Assembly (NCBI GenBank): GCA_029555925.1
Contig: JAKPQU010000621.1
Span: forward strand, 1-18,974
Length of the DNA: 18,974 nt
Source: Bacillota bacterium
Lineage (GTDB): Bacteria > Eremiobacterota > SpSt-956 > JAKJGF01
Reading direction: 5' to 3'
Shown: one piece after another, positions 6,453 through 14,780 of the stretch
Layout: each line of letters begins with the position of its first letter
How positions within the stretch are numbered: position 1 is the first letter of the stretch
Position numbers and translations under genes: made by a program
The notes under the pieces: model-generated
The model's database searches: none
What the model was told of the DNA's origin: nothing
What the model saw: only the letters and a program-made list of their open reading frames with translations

Positions 6453-6860
6453 ATGTCAGAAAAAATATTAAAAGAAATATTAAGTAAAGTAAATTCTATA
6501 GAAGGAGAATTTAAGGAATTCAAAGGAGAATTTAAGGAATTCAAAGGAGAATTTAAGGAATTCAAAGGAGAATTCCAGGAATTCAAAGGAGAATTCCAGG
6601 AATTCAAAGGAGAATTCCAGGAATTCAAAGGAGAATTCCAGGAATTCAAACAGGAAGTTAATGAACGCTTCAACAGGGTAGATGAACAATTAAAAGACCT
6701 GGATAACAGAACCTTAACATTGTTATCTGATAATGAAAAATTCAGAGAAGAGGTAAATAAGAAATTAGACAGGCAGACTGCCAAGCTGGATAGAGTATCT
6801 ACTGCAATAAAAGAACATGATCTAAGACTGGAAGATCTGGAAGATAAAACTCCTGTATAA
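6453..6860 (+). CDS. Small coiled-coil protein with seven heptad repeats
   Basis: A 135-aa, highly charged protein with no signal peptide or membrane segment. After a short N-terminus (MSEKILKEILSKVNSIE) come seven perfect 7-residue repeats, three GEFKEFK and four GEFQEFK (residues 18-66). Then a conventional coiled coil (QEVNERFNRVDEQLKDLDNR ... KLDRQTAKLDRVSTAIKEHDLRLEDLEDKT) runs to the end. Phe at repeat positions 3 and 6 gives the 3-4 hydrophobic spacing of a parallel coiled coil with a Phe core. Start: AAAGGA (6438-6443) nine bases before ATG 6453; the upstream TTG at 6423 is not needed. It has its own promoter. Function unknown; it resembles small chaperone-like or tether coiled-coil proteins only in composition. 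Confidence 0.8.
   Translation: MSEKILKEILSKVNSIEGEFKEFKGEFKEFKGEFKEFKGEFQEFKGEFQEFKGEFQEFKGEFQEFKQEVNERFNRVDEQLKDLDNRTLTLLSDNEKFREEVNKKLDRQTAKLDRVSTAIKEHDLRLEDLEDKTPV
6504..6650 (+). repeat. Seven tandem 21-bp repeats within the coiled-coil gene
   Basis: Units start at 6504, 6525, 6546, 6567, 6588, 6609 and 6630. Units 1-3 read GGAGAATTTAAGG then AATTCAAA; units 4-7 read GGAGAATTCCAGG then AATTCAAA. The two classes differ at two positions only and are otherwise identical at the DNA level, including wobble bases, which indicates recent slippage or homogenisation. The Q-type units contain GAATTCC-A-GGAATTC, a perfect inverted repeat. Confidence 0.97.
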
Positions 6861-6883
6861 TTCATTTCTTTTTTTCTTTAACA

Positions 6884-6953
6884 CTAAGTACCGTAACAGG
6901 TAAAAGGGTGTCCATAAAAAGCTTCTGACTGGCGGGCTCTGGAGAAGAAAAAT
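6884..6953. repeat. ~71-bp dispersed repeat, copy A
   Basis: Starts CTAAGTACCG and ends GAAGAAAAAT; aligns with 18835-18905 at about 54 of 71 positions with one gap (hand alignment). The outer 10 bp at both ends are identical between copies. TACC and GGTA near the left end can pair. No open reading frame. The rest of the gap to 7172 holds a heptamer array, a 7-bp hairpin (AATTGTT/AACAATT, 7047-7062) and a promoter. Confidence 0.75.
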
Positions 6954-7008
6954 TAGTTTTTTATAAGGATCTGTTAGGAAATAACCACATAATAATTACA
7001 GGTTATAC

Positions 7009-7040
7009 CGTGACTCGTAACGCGTAACGCGTGATGCGAG
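7009..7040. repeat. Heptamer array (GTRA orientation)
   Basis: Units CGTGACT, CGTAACG, CGTAACG, CGTGATG at 7009-7036, followed by CGAG. The array and its flank are nearly identical to the one at 16364-16397 (one mismatch in about 34 bp), which points to copying of the whole array rather than independent growth. Confidence 0.9.
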
Positions 7041-7103
7041 GAGACTAATTGTTCTAACAATTTGCCGGAGTTGTTTTTTCTTGCAGTCGTAACCATAGAA
7101 ATA

Positions 7104-7112
7104 TGTTATAAT
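7104..7112 (+). promoter_or_regulatory. Extended -10 promoter element before the first LpxB-related paralog
   Basis: TGTTATAAT: a consensus TATAAT (7107-7112) with the TGn extension at 7104-7106. No good -35 at the right distance (TTGCAG at 7081-7086 would need a 20-bp spacer). Predicted transcription start near 7119, downstream of the TTG at 7062, which argues that the gene starts at ATG 7173. Confidence 0.6.
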
Positions 7113-7172
7113 GTCCTCATAAGGAAGTATTTGCAATCAGGACTTTTCGTACAGGCTCTAAACAATTTTTTT

Positions 7173-8306
7173 ATGAAACAAATTCTTTTTTTAAGTAACG
7201 GCTATGGAGAAGATACTATAGCTGCTTATATCATAGAAAACCTCAGAAAGAAAATAGATTTTGATATATCTGCTTTTCCTCTTGTAGGAACAGGTAAATC
7301 CTATCAATGTTTTGACATAACTACAGTGGGGCCATGTAGAGATCTTCCCAGTGCAGGAGACCTTCATTCACCTGTAAGACTTTTCCAGGATATAAAATCA
7401 GGCCTTTTAAATCTTATATGGGAACAGTATTTATTTCTCAGAAAAATAGGAAAAAATATTCATATTGCTGTTGCATCAGGCGATATATATCCTGTAATCA
7501 TGGCATCACTTGCAGGGATTAAACCTCTTGTATTCGTAGGCACTGCGAAATCAAACTGGTACTATCCCTATTCATATCCTGAAAAATTTTTAATAAAGAG
7601 ATGCTGTAACATTACCTTTACAAGGGATCTTCCCACATGTGAAGACCTGAAAAAATCAGGTATAAATTCAATCTATTCAGGTAATCCTATGATGAACTGT
7701 TTTGAAATTTCAGGTGAAACATTCGGCATAGAACCAGGCAGAACTGTTATAGCAATACTTCCGGGAAGTAGAGATGTTGCTTACAGGGATTTTCCCGTTA
7801 TCCTTTCTGCAATCGAAGAAATTTCCCTTATGTATTCAACTGACATAGTCTTCCTTGCAGCACTTTCTCCTTCTATTGAAGCAGACAGACTTCCCGCTTC
7901 AGGCTGGAATTTTTCCGGAGAAAATCCTCTTATGCCATGTTTAAAAAAAGGAAATTTAGAGTTAAAATTAATAAAAAACAAATTTGGGGATATTATTAAC
8001 AGAGCTGATATCATTATAGGTCAGGCAGGAACAGGAAATGAACAGGCGGCTGGTCTCGGCAAACCTGTAGTGGCTTTTGATTCGGAAGGACATAATAAGC
8101 CGGGCTGGTATCGTGCAAGACAGAAGGGACTTCTGGGGGACAGTCTGAGTGTTGTTCCCGGTTCCGGAAGAGCTATAGCGGAAGAAGTTTTATCTATACT
8201 TGAAGATGAACATAAAAAGAATTATATGAGTAAAACCGGTAGAGAAAGAATGGAGGATAAAGATTGTGTTAATAGAATATCAGAAGAAATCATGAAGCTT
8301 TTATAG
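7173..8306 (+). CDS. Lipid-A-disaccharide synthase-related protein, paralog 1
   Basis: The 377-aa product matches the family called lipid-A-disaccharide synthase-related (TIGR03492 type), a GT-B-fold group described from cyanobacteria and Deinococcus-Thermus. Seen: N-terminal ILFLSNGYGEDTIA (residues 4-17), LVGTGKSY, ASGDIYPVIMA (101-111), SGNPMMNCF (169-177), ILPGSR (195-200) and GQAGTGNEQAAGLGKPVVAF near residue 285-305. The exact reaction is not known. ATG 7173 was chosen because the product then starts like its neighbour (MNILFISNGYGED at 8595) and because the promoter lies at 7107; the longer form from TTG 7062 would add 37 residues with no family match. No clear ribosome-binding site. 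It has its own promoter and is separated from paralog 2 by 288 bp. Confidence 0.85.
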   Translation: MKQILFLSNGYGEDTIAAYIIENLRKKIDFDISAFPLVGTGKSYQCFDITTVGPCRDLPSAGDLHSPVRLFQDIKSGLLNLIWEQYLFLRKIGKNIHIAVASGDIYPVIMASLAGIKPLVFVGTAKSNWYYPYSYPEKFLIKRCCNITFTRDLPTCEDLKKSGINSIYSGNPMMNCFEISGETFGIEPGRTVIAILPGSRDVAYRDFPVILSAIEEISLMYSTDIVFLAALSPSIEADRLPASGWNFSGENPLMPCLKKGNLELKLIKNKFGDIINRADIIIGQAGTGNEQAAGLGKPVVAFDSEGHNKPGWYRARQKGLLGDSLSVVPGSGRAIAEEVLSILEDEHKKNYMSKTGRERMEDKDCVNRISEEIMKLL

Positions 8307-8594
8307 AAAGGGGGATACAGTAAAAATACACAGTAAAGAAATAGTTAAGTTTCAGCCACAGTGCATGACAGACCAGGAAACAGGCTACTGTATCAGGTGA
8401 AGAACTGTAAAAATGAATTCTATCCATTAATTTTAATTACTGAAATAAATAATACATATATGCTCTCATGACCCTGACGCGTAAAGGTGGGAAACGTTTA
8501 TATCAGTAAATATAATTATGGTCACCCTGGTAATATAAAGACCTCTGATTTTTCACTTTTCAGAAATTTGGCATAAAATTGGCAGAATAATTCT
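8307..8594. other. Gap between the two LpxB-related paralogs
   Basis: No gene seen. GATACAGTA (8314-8322) and TACTGTATC (8386-8394) form a 9-bp inverted repeat with a 63-nt loop, not far above chance for a region this size. A lone heptamer-like TGACGCGTAA lies at 8475-8484. TATAAT at 8511-8516 has no convincing -35. No Shine-Dalgarno sequence precedes the ATG at 8595. Confidence 0.4.
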
Positions 8595-9776
8595 ATGAAT
8601 ATTTTATTTATAAGCAATGGCTACGGAGAAGACAGTGTTGCTGCTTTGTTAATAAAAGAGCTCAGAGAAAGAAAGGTTTTTAATATAAAAATTCTTCCTC
8701 TTGTAGGAAGCGGCGAAATTTTTGATTTTCCTGATGTTGAAATACTGGGATCACGGGTAGAACTTCCGAGCGGAGGGCTTGTAAATAATAATTTCTCTGC
8801 TCTCATTAAAGATATTAAGTCAGGTCTTTTAAGATTAACTCTGGAACAGATTGATATTCTGAAAAAAAGTTCTTTTGATTTAATAATCTGTGTCGGAGAC
8901 AGGTATCCTGTTATACTGGCAGGTCTTTTTACCTCCAGCCCTTTGATTTTTGTGGCTATTGCCCAGTCTGTTCACGGGAGCGGCTATTCATTATGTGAAA
9001 AATTACTTATGAAAGGTCGAGTTAACATAGTTTTTCCGAGGGATGCTGAAACAGATATGGCTCTGAATAAATGGGGAATTTTATCCAGATTTCTCGGAAA
9101 TCCTATGATGGATACCTTTTCTCTTTTACCATGTAATATAGATATTCCGGACGGTGCAGGAGTAATAACAATACTTCCGGGAAGTCGTTCCGAAATATGG
9201 TATAATATGAAGATTTCTCTTTCCGTATGCAGGAAAATTCATTTTCTTAACAGAGAAATTATATTTTTGATGGCTCTTTCTCAGAGAGTTTTACTGGAAG
9301 AATTTTATGAATATATTCTGAAAGAAGGATGGAATTTTTCTGAAGAAAAAGATGTAATAAACCTTATACACAGAGATGGCACAGAAGTGAAAATGTCTCA
9401 AAAATGTTTCGGTTATATGATACACCGTGCGGATGCAGTACTGGGCCTAGGAGGAACGGCGAACGAACAGGCTGCCGGTCTCGGAAAACCTGTCGTTACC
9501 TTCTGGAGTCCTGAAAGACAGGTAAGACCGTCTTTTATAAAACATCAAAAATCTCTTCTAGGTGAATCTCTTATCATTGTTTCTGCAGAACCTGATACTA
9601 TAGCAGACAAATTATTGGAACTCATGAGAAATCCTTTGAAAGCACGTGAACTGGGACAGATTGGCTCTGCCAGAATGGGAGGCAGAGGAGGGGGAAATAA
9701 AATAGTTGATTATATTATGAAATTTGCAGAACATCTCAGGAAGGATAATTCTGAACAGAAAAGAAAAATACTTTAA
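8595..9776 (+). CDS. Lipid-A-disaccharide synthase-related protein, paralog 2
   Basis: The 393-aa product is a paralog of the preceding gene. Shared landmarks in the same order: NILFISNGYGEDSVAALLI (2-20), LPLVGSGE (34-41), ELPSGGL (56-62), DIKSGLLRLTLEQ (73-85), VGDRYPVILAG (100-110), FLGNPMMDTF (166-175), ILPGSR (193-198) and GLGGTANEQAAGLGKPVVTF near residues 288-307. Its C-terminus is about 15 residues longer (HLRKDNSEQKRKIL). The two copies have diverged strongly outside the motifs, so the duplication is old or under divergent selection. As a GT-B fold with the LpxB-type GSR and donor-side motif it is probably a glycosyltransferase acting on a lipid; substrate unknown. The radical SAM gene follows after 36 bp. 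Confidence 0.85.
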   Translation: MNILFISNGYGEDSVAALLIKELRERKVFNIKILPLVGSGEIFDFPDVEILGSRVELPSGGLVNNNFSALIKDIKSGLLRLTLEQIDILKKSSFDLIICVGDRYPVILAGLFTSSPLIFVAIAQSVHGSGYSLCEKLLMKGRVNIVFPRDAETDMALNKWGILSRFLGNPMMDTFSLLPCNIDIPDGAGVITILPGSRSEIWYNMKISLSVCRKIHFLNREIIFLMALSQRVLLEEFYEYILKEGWNFSEEKDVINLIHRDGTEVKMSQKCFGYMIHRADAVLGLGGTANEQAAGLGKPVVTFWSPERQVRPSFIKHQKSLLGESLIIVSAEPDTIADKLLELMRNPLKARELGQIGSARMGGRGGGNKIVDYIMKFAEHLRKDNSEQKRKIL

Positions 9777-9812
9777 ATAAATAAATAATTTTTTGGAGGT
9801 CTTAATTATAAA

Positions 9813-11282
9813 ATGATTAAAAAAGTAGCACTTATTGAAACCCATACCGATATACCTAATATTTACTCTTCCTTTGTTTCTCCGAGAGTCGGGATTCCGA
9901 TTATCGGAAGCATACTTAAAAGTAAAGGTTATGAAATAGATATATACAATGATAAAATAAAAAAACCCGGCATAAGGCAATTACTTCAATATGATCTCAT
10001 CGGCATTTCATCCCTTACTAATACATCTCCTATAGGATATAAATATGCAGATAGTCTGAAAAAACATAATAAGATAGTTGTCCTCGGAGGCCCTCATGCC
10101 ACGTTCCTTCCTGAAGAAGGTCTGTTACATGCCGATTATGTCGTAAGAAGGGAAGGGGAAGAAACACTTATAGAATTAATAGAAGCAATAAATAATAATA
10201 AATCCCTTGAAGGCATAAAAGGTCTTTCTTTTAGAAGAAATGGCGATATAATCCACAATGAAGACAGAGAATTCAAGGATGAATATTTAAAGACTTCTCC
10301 CGATTTTTCTCTCATAAAAGGTGCGGAAGACGCCAAAAAAGGTCTTATCTCTAAATATACTTATTTTACAAATGTATATACTTCCAGAGGCTGTCCTTAT
10401 AACTGTCGATACTGTACCGTTATAAAGATTGCAGGACGGCAGATGAGATATAGAGATTTAGATGATTGTATAGAAGATATTAAACTGGCAGCAAAGGATG
10501 TTTCCATATATAAAACCATCGGCATATCAGATGATAACCTGACTATCAACATGCCAAGAGCAAAAGAATTTTTGAGAAAAATTATTAATGAAAAATTTCC
10601 AGAACATATAGGCTTTACGGTACAGTTAAAAATAGATTCCTTTAAAGATGATGAATTTCTTTCCCTACTCCGGGATGCGAGATTCAGAATAGTCCATTTA
10701 GGTTATGAATCAATCAATCAGAATACTCTGAACAACTGAAATAAGAGTCAATCCATAGAAGATATTAAATTTACCGTAGAACAGGGAAAGAAATTTAATA
10801 TTAAAATAAATGGCATGTTTGTCGTGGGCTCTGATGTTGATACTAAAGAAACTATTGAAAAAACGGTAGATTTTGCTATAGATTCCGGTCTTACTACCAT
10901 GCAGATGTGGATACTGACTCCTCTTCCTGGGTCCGATGTATACAGACAGATAAATGAAGAACACAGGATATTTAATACTAACTGGAAATATTTTGACTGC
11001 CAGCATTCAGTATTTTTTCCCAGTCTTATGAAACCTAGTACTCTTGAGCTTGCTCTGGCAGAAGCAAATAAAAAGTTTTATACCTTTAAGAGAATGTTTT
11101 ATAATGCCATAGGTACAAGGATAACCTATGGAACGAATGCTCATTTAATGGACAGGGCTCTCAGGGATTATGCAAAAAGATTGAAAAATTTTGAAGATAA
11201 ATTTTATACGAAAGACGGAGAGCTTATAACTGAAAAGTTATCGGAAAATAATCCGGAAGAGTTTGCAAGATATTTATATTAA
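9813..11282 (+). pseudogene. B12-binding radical SAM protein interrupted by an in-frame TGA
   Basis: One continuous frame of 489 codons is split by TGA at 10737-10739 (codon 309). Before it: a cobalamin-binding-type domain with GGPHATFLPEE (92-102) and REGEETLIELI, then the radical SAM motif SRGCPYNCRYC with Cys194, Cys198 and Cys201. After it, in the same frame, the family sequence continues without loss: NKSQSIEDIKFTVEQGKKFN, then INGMFVVGSDVDTKETIEKT and MWILTPLPGSDVY. Related proteins have an aromatic residue just before NK, so a TGG-to-TGA (Trp) change is plausible. The first half alone (308 aa) lacks the end of the barrel and may not fold. The strong GGAGGT (9795-9800) marks the start. 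It heads a tight operon with lptC, which begins 10 bp after its end. Substrate unknown. Confidence 0.85.
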
Positions 11283-11292
11283 TAGAGAGTAT

Positions 11293-11892
11293 ATGAAAAT
11301 ATTAAGCCTTAAAAAAGATAAAATTTACCTGTTTCTTTATTCATTGGTACTGTTTATAATAGGTACAGGACTTGGTTCTCTTTTTTCAGGCCTATCTGAA
11401 ACAGGAAATATGACTTCTACTCCTGTATCACAGACAACACCTGATGGAGGCAGACATATTGAGGTGGAACAGTTTACTTTCGAAACAACTTACGGAAAAG
11501 ATAGAAAATATAAAATCTATGCAGACAGTGTCAATATGGACGAAAACAAAAAAATAGCCTATCTAACAGGTGTTAAGTGTTATTTTTATGAAAATAAACT
11601 GGAAGCATTTACTGTAGAGGCAGGTTCTGCCGATATGGATATAAAGAATAAGATTATAAATTTTAAAGACAAGGTTTTTGCCAGATCTCTGAGCGGAGAA
11701 ATGCTTGAAACAGACAGTCTTTACTGGAAAAGTAATGAAAAACTCTCTGTAGGAGAAGGCAATATAAAACTTGCCCAGGGGGTTAACCTGGCAGAAGCAG
11801 ACAGGATGAAAGGTGATATTAATTTTGATACCTATACTATGGATGAAAATGTTGTGTTACTTGTGAAACTCAAAGGAAAAGAGGGGAAGTAA
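11293..11892 (+). CDS. lptC: LPS export ABC transporter periplasmic protein LptC
   Basis: LptC anchors in the inner membrane and passes LPS from the LptB2FG pump to LptA. The 199-aa product has the expected length and form: basic N-terminus, one membrane helix (residues ~11-32), then a periplasmic beta-jellyroll domain (EVEQFTFETTYGKDRKYKIYADSV, AYLTGVKCYFYENKLEAFTVEAGSADMD, FKDKVFARSLSGEMLETDSLYW). The last segment, with its LxTDxLxW pattern, is typical of the LptC/OstA family. ATG 11293 was chosen because the product then begins with the membrane anchor; a TTG at 11263 would overlap the radical SAM gene. The stop codon abuts the GTG of lptB, a coupling that fits their joint role. Confidence 0.9.
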   Translation: MKILSLKKDKIYLFLYSLVLFIIGTGLGSLFSGLSETGNMTSTPVSQTTPDGGRHIEVEQFTFETTYGKDRKYKIYADSVNMDENKKIAYLTGVKCYFYENKLEAFTVEAGSADMDIKNKIINFKDKVFARSLSGEMLETDSLYWKSNEKLSVGEGNIKLAQGVNLAEADRMKGDINFDTYTMDENVVLLVKLKGKEGK

Positions 11893-12630
11893 GTGCATAT
11901 AAAAGTAGAAAATTTAGTGAAAACTTATAAAGGCAGAAAAGTTGTAGACGGCGTTTCTTTCGATGTATTTACAGGAGAAGTTGTAGGGCTTTTAGGCCCC
12001 AACGGCGCAGGAAAGACTACTTCCTTTTACATGATTGTAGGGCTTATAAAACCCCAGTCCGGCAGAGTTCTTCTTGAAGAAGAAGATATTACCAGACTTC
12101 CTATGTATCAGAGAGCAAGAAAAGGTATAGGTTATTTGCCGCAGGAATCTTCCATTTTCAGGAAATTAACCGTAAGGGATAATGTTATGATTGTATGGGA
12201 AAATTATCCTTTTTCCAGGGAAGAAAAAGAAGAAAAATTAAAGGATCTACTTGAGGAATTTTCTATAGCTCATCTTGTGGATCAACCTGCTTTTACCCTT
12301 TCAGGCGGAGAAAGACGGCGTCTTGAACTGGCAAGGGCAATCGCTACAAATCCTTCTTTTTTACTGCTCGATGAACCTTTTACAGGAGTGGACCCCATTG
12401 CTGTAGCAGATATTCAGGAAATAATTTCCCATCTGAAAGAAAGAGGTATAGGTATATTAATTACCGATCACAGTGTAAGGGAGACCCTTGCAATTACCGA
12501 TAGAGCGTATATAATAAGAGATGGAACCATATTGATTTCAGGTACTTCCGAAGAGGTGGCAAATAACCCTGTTGCCAAAAAGTTTTATCTCGGAGAAGGT
12601 TTTTATATGGATACATCCACTCTGAAATAA
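11893..12630 (+). CDS. lptB: LPS export ABC transporter ATP-binding protein LptB
   Basis: Cytosolic ATPase that powers LPS extraction by LptFG. The 245-aa product has all motifs: Walker A GPNGAGKTT (35-43), Q-loop Gln84 in YLPQESSIFRKLTV, signature LSGGERRR (136-143), Walker B FLLLDEPFTGVDP (156-168), and switch His193 in ITDHSVRETL. The LPQE and FxxLTVxDN segments are specific to LptB among ABC proteins. GTG start with a purine-rich GAGGGGAAG (11881-11889) just upstream; there is no gap after lptC and 7 bp before lptF/G. Confidence 0.96.
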   Translation: MHIKVENLVKTYKGRKVVDGVSFDVFTGEVVGLLGPNGAGKTTSFYMIVGLIKPQSGRVLLEEEDITRLPMYQRARKGIGYLPQESSIFRKLTVRDNVMIVWENYPFSREEKEEKLKDLLEEFSIAHLVDQPAFTLSGGERRRLELARAIATNPSFLLLDEPFTGVDPIAVADIQEIISHLKERGIGILITDHSVRETLAITDRAYIIRDGTILISGTSEEVANNPVAKKFYLGEGFYMDTSTLK

Positions 12631-12637
12631 GGTGTTT

Positions 12638-13780
12638 ATGATGACATTCAATTTAAAGAACAGCATAATTTTTAAAAAAGATATACTTAATCTTACTCTT
12701 GTAGACAGATATATTGTAAATGAACTTACAGGACCTTTCTTTTTCGGTCTTTCTGCTTTTACTCTTCTTTATGTTTCGTGCGGCCTGTTTTTTCAGATGG
12801 CTAAATTGATTACGGAAGCAGATGCATCGTTCGGTGTGGCTATGAAATTTCTTTTCAACAGTCTTCCTCAAATACTTATTTATACGCTTCCCATGTCAGT
12901 TCTGCTTGCTTCTTTGCTCGCTTTCGGAAGACTTTCTTCAGATTGTGAAATAATAGCTTTCAGAGCCCATGGCATAAGCTTATACAGGTTGATTATACCT
13001 GTGTTATTTATGGCTTTCTGCCTCACAGTCCTCTCTCTTCTGTTTAACGAGTTTATTGTTCCTAATTCAAGTTATGAAGCGAGAAAAATCGTCGTTGATG
13101 TTCTTGCCAGGCAGAAGCTTCAGGAGATGAGTTCCAATCTTGTTATAAGAGATACCTCCGAAGACGGCATAGAGAGAATAATTTACGCGAAAAAATACAG
13201 CTTAAAAGAAGGCATTATGGAAGATGTGGTAGTAAACGAATATATGGGCAGACAGCCTGTAAGGGTGACCTATGCGGATAAAGCATTATGGGAATATAAT
13301 TCGTGGTCTCTTATAGGAGGCAAAACCTATTCCTATGATGAAGACGGAAAAGTAAATTCTCTTATAAGTTTTAAACGGACTACTATGAGTGTAAAAAAAT
13401 CTCCTATGGATATATCAAATACACAGAAGTTTCCTGAAGAGATGAACAGCAGAGAAATAAAAGAAAGAATAGACAGAGACAGAAAAATGAATCTTGATTA
13501 TCACTGGCTTGAGGTTCAGTATCATACCAAGTTTTCCGCTCCTTTTGCCTGTGTGGTTTTTGCCATGATCGGTGTCCCTTTCGGATTACGTCCCCATAGA
13601 AGTTCTTCTTCCGTAGGATTTGGTGTTTCACTGGTTATTATCTTCTTCTATTATATTATGATGGTAACCTTTGCTACTATTGGAAATTTTAATGTTTTAC
13701 CTCCTTTTATTGCCTGCTGGATGCCCAATATAATTTTTGGTGCCGTTGGTTTTTATCTTATAAAAAAGGCTGCTGGCTAG
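12638..13780 (+). CDS. LptF/LptG family permease
   Basis: Membrane half of the LPS exporter. The 380-aa product shows the family layout: LVDRYIVNELTGPFFFGLSAFTLLY (residues ~21-45, first membrane helix), helices at about 75-97 and 118-138, a periplasmic beta-jellyroll (~140-290), and three more helices at the C-terminus beginning FSAPFACVVFAMIGVPFGLRPHRSSSSVGFG. Two permeases (F and G) are known in Proteobacteria; only one is in this window, so a homodimer or a second copy elsewhere are both possible, and F and G cannot be told apart here. ATG 12638 was chosen: AAGG (12629-12632) lies five bases upstream, while the GTG at 12632 would overlap that site. Confidence 0.92.
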   Translation: MMTFNLKNSIIFKKDILNLTLVDRYIVNELTGPFFFGLSAFTLLYVSCGLFFQMAKLITEADASFGVAMKFLFNSLPQILIYTLPMSVLLASLLAFGRLSSDCEIIAFRAHGISLYRLIIPVLFMAFCLTVLSLLFNEFIVPNSSYEARKIVVDVLARQKLQEMSSNLVIRDTSEDGIERIIYAKKYSLKEGIMEDVVVNEYMGRQPVRVTYADKALWEYNSWSLIGGKTYSYDEDGKVNSLISFKRTTMSVKKSPMDISNTQKFPEEMNSREIKERIDRDRKMNLDYHWLEVQYHTKFSAPFACVVFAMIGVPFGLRPHRSSSSVGFGVSLVIIFFYYIMMVTFATIGNFNVLPPFIACWMPNIIFGAVGFYLIKKAAG

Positions 13781-13793
13781 AGGCGGTGTTTAT

Positions 13794-14780
13794 ATGTTAG
13801 GAGCATTTTTCAGGATCTTTATGCTTTTAGTGCTTAGCGGCGTTATTTCCTATGTAGGTGATTACATGGGACATAAAGCCGGTAAGATGAAACTTACTGC
13901 TTTTGGTATAAGACCGCGTAAGACGTCAAAGGTTATTGCAGTAGGGACAGGTGTTTTGATTACAGTTGTGACTCTTTTACTACTTCTTCTTTTTTCCAAT
14001 CAGGCAAAAATTGCTTTACTCGGTCTTGAGAAGATACAGCAGGATATATACAATCTTGAAGAGAGAAAAACAAAACTGGAACAGGTGTTATACGATCTTG
14101 AAAAGAGGATAACGGCCATGAAGGAAAGGGTCAGCATTTATCCTATGGTCTTTGAAACCACTCAACCCCTTGCTTATGCCGTTATAAAGAAACATACGTC
14201 TGAGAAAGAGATAATGAATTCTCTTGAAAAAATGAAAAAAAAAGTAGCAGTGGAATTTTATAATAAAAATGATGAACTGGCAAAAATAGTTATGTCCCGC
14301 GGAATAAAAGCACCGAAAGATTTAAACGGTAAAACGATAATTTTTTTTAATTCCGGAGAATTTATTACCTATCTCAAAAATGTAAATAATGACCGCGTAG
14401 TATGTATGTATTCCTTTGCAAATATATTCCTCGGTGATGATCTTATTGTTGGTTTTACGTCTCAGGATAATAAATTGATTTTTCATAAAGAAGAAGTAAT
14501 CAGAGAGGGAATTATTGATGCAACTATGGCCAGGAAACATATATTGGAACAGGTAATGATTTTGCTTGACAAGGCAAGTGCAACTGCTATAGATAAGGGA
14601 ATGGTTCCTGACCCGAAGATAGGGCTCGGAGTAGACATACCTATCCCTGATATGTGGGATATATGTGATCAGATAAAATCTTATTCTGGTAATGTCAGAG
14701 TGCGAATTATCGCTACTGAAAATATATGGACTCTGGGACCTCTTAAGATTAAGATTGAAAAAGAGCCGGTGAAACAGTGA
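13794..14780 (+). CDS. DUF3084 domain membrane protein with coiled coil
   Basis: The 328-aa product matches DUF3084, a family of unknown function best known in cyanobacteria. Two membrane helices (residues ~5-22 and 47-68) flank the family signature GDYMGHKAGKMKLTAFGIRP (22-41) followed by RKTSK. A coiled coil (~72-115, LEKIQQDIYNLEERKTKLEQ) and a mixed alpha/beta domain (~120-328) follow. AGGCGG (13781-13786) seven bases before the ATG fixes the start. It follows lptF/G by 13 bp, so it is expressed with the LPS exporter; an accessory role at the inner membrane is an inference from position only. Its stop codon (TGA 14778-14780) is in exact 7-bp phase with the heptamer array that follows. Confidence 0.88.
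   Translation: MLGAFFRIFMLLVLSGVISYVGDYMGHKAGKMKLTAFGIRPRKTSKVIAVGTGVLITVVTLLLLLLFSNQAKIALLGLEKIQQDIYNLEERKTKLEQVLYDLEKRITAMKERVSIYPMVFETTQPLAYAVIKKHTSEKEIMNSLEKMKKKVAVEFYNKNDELAKIVMSRGIKAPKDLNGKTIIFFNSGEFITYLKNVNNDRVVCMYSFANIFLGDDLIVGFTSQDNKLIFHKEEVIREGIIDATMARKHILEQVMILLDKASATAIDKGMVPDPKIGLGVDIPIPDMWDICDQIKSYSGNVRVRIIATENIWTLGPLKIKIEKEPVKQ

Noticed and set aside
6434..6865. 143-codon open frame on the minus strand over the coiled-coil gene
   Set aside because: Its repeats are the reverse reading of the 21-bp units; the + strand frame has a promoter, a ribosome site and a coherent coiled coil.
7062..7172. 37-residue N-terminal extension of the first LpxB-related paralog
   Set aside because: The promoter -10 at 7107 lies inside it and the paralog at 8595 starts at the position matching ATG 7173.
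8568..8584. Sigma-54-like -24/-12 element (TTGGCA...TTGGCA) before the second LpxB-related gene
   Set aside because: The GG-GC spacing fits, but transcription would begin at the start codon itself, and the -12 half is off consensus.
10737..10800. Selenocysteine insertion at the TGA of the radical SAM gene
   Set aside because: The following 60 bases are AT-rich with no stem-loop of the bacterial SECIS type, and the site is where relatives carry an aromatic residue, not Cys.
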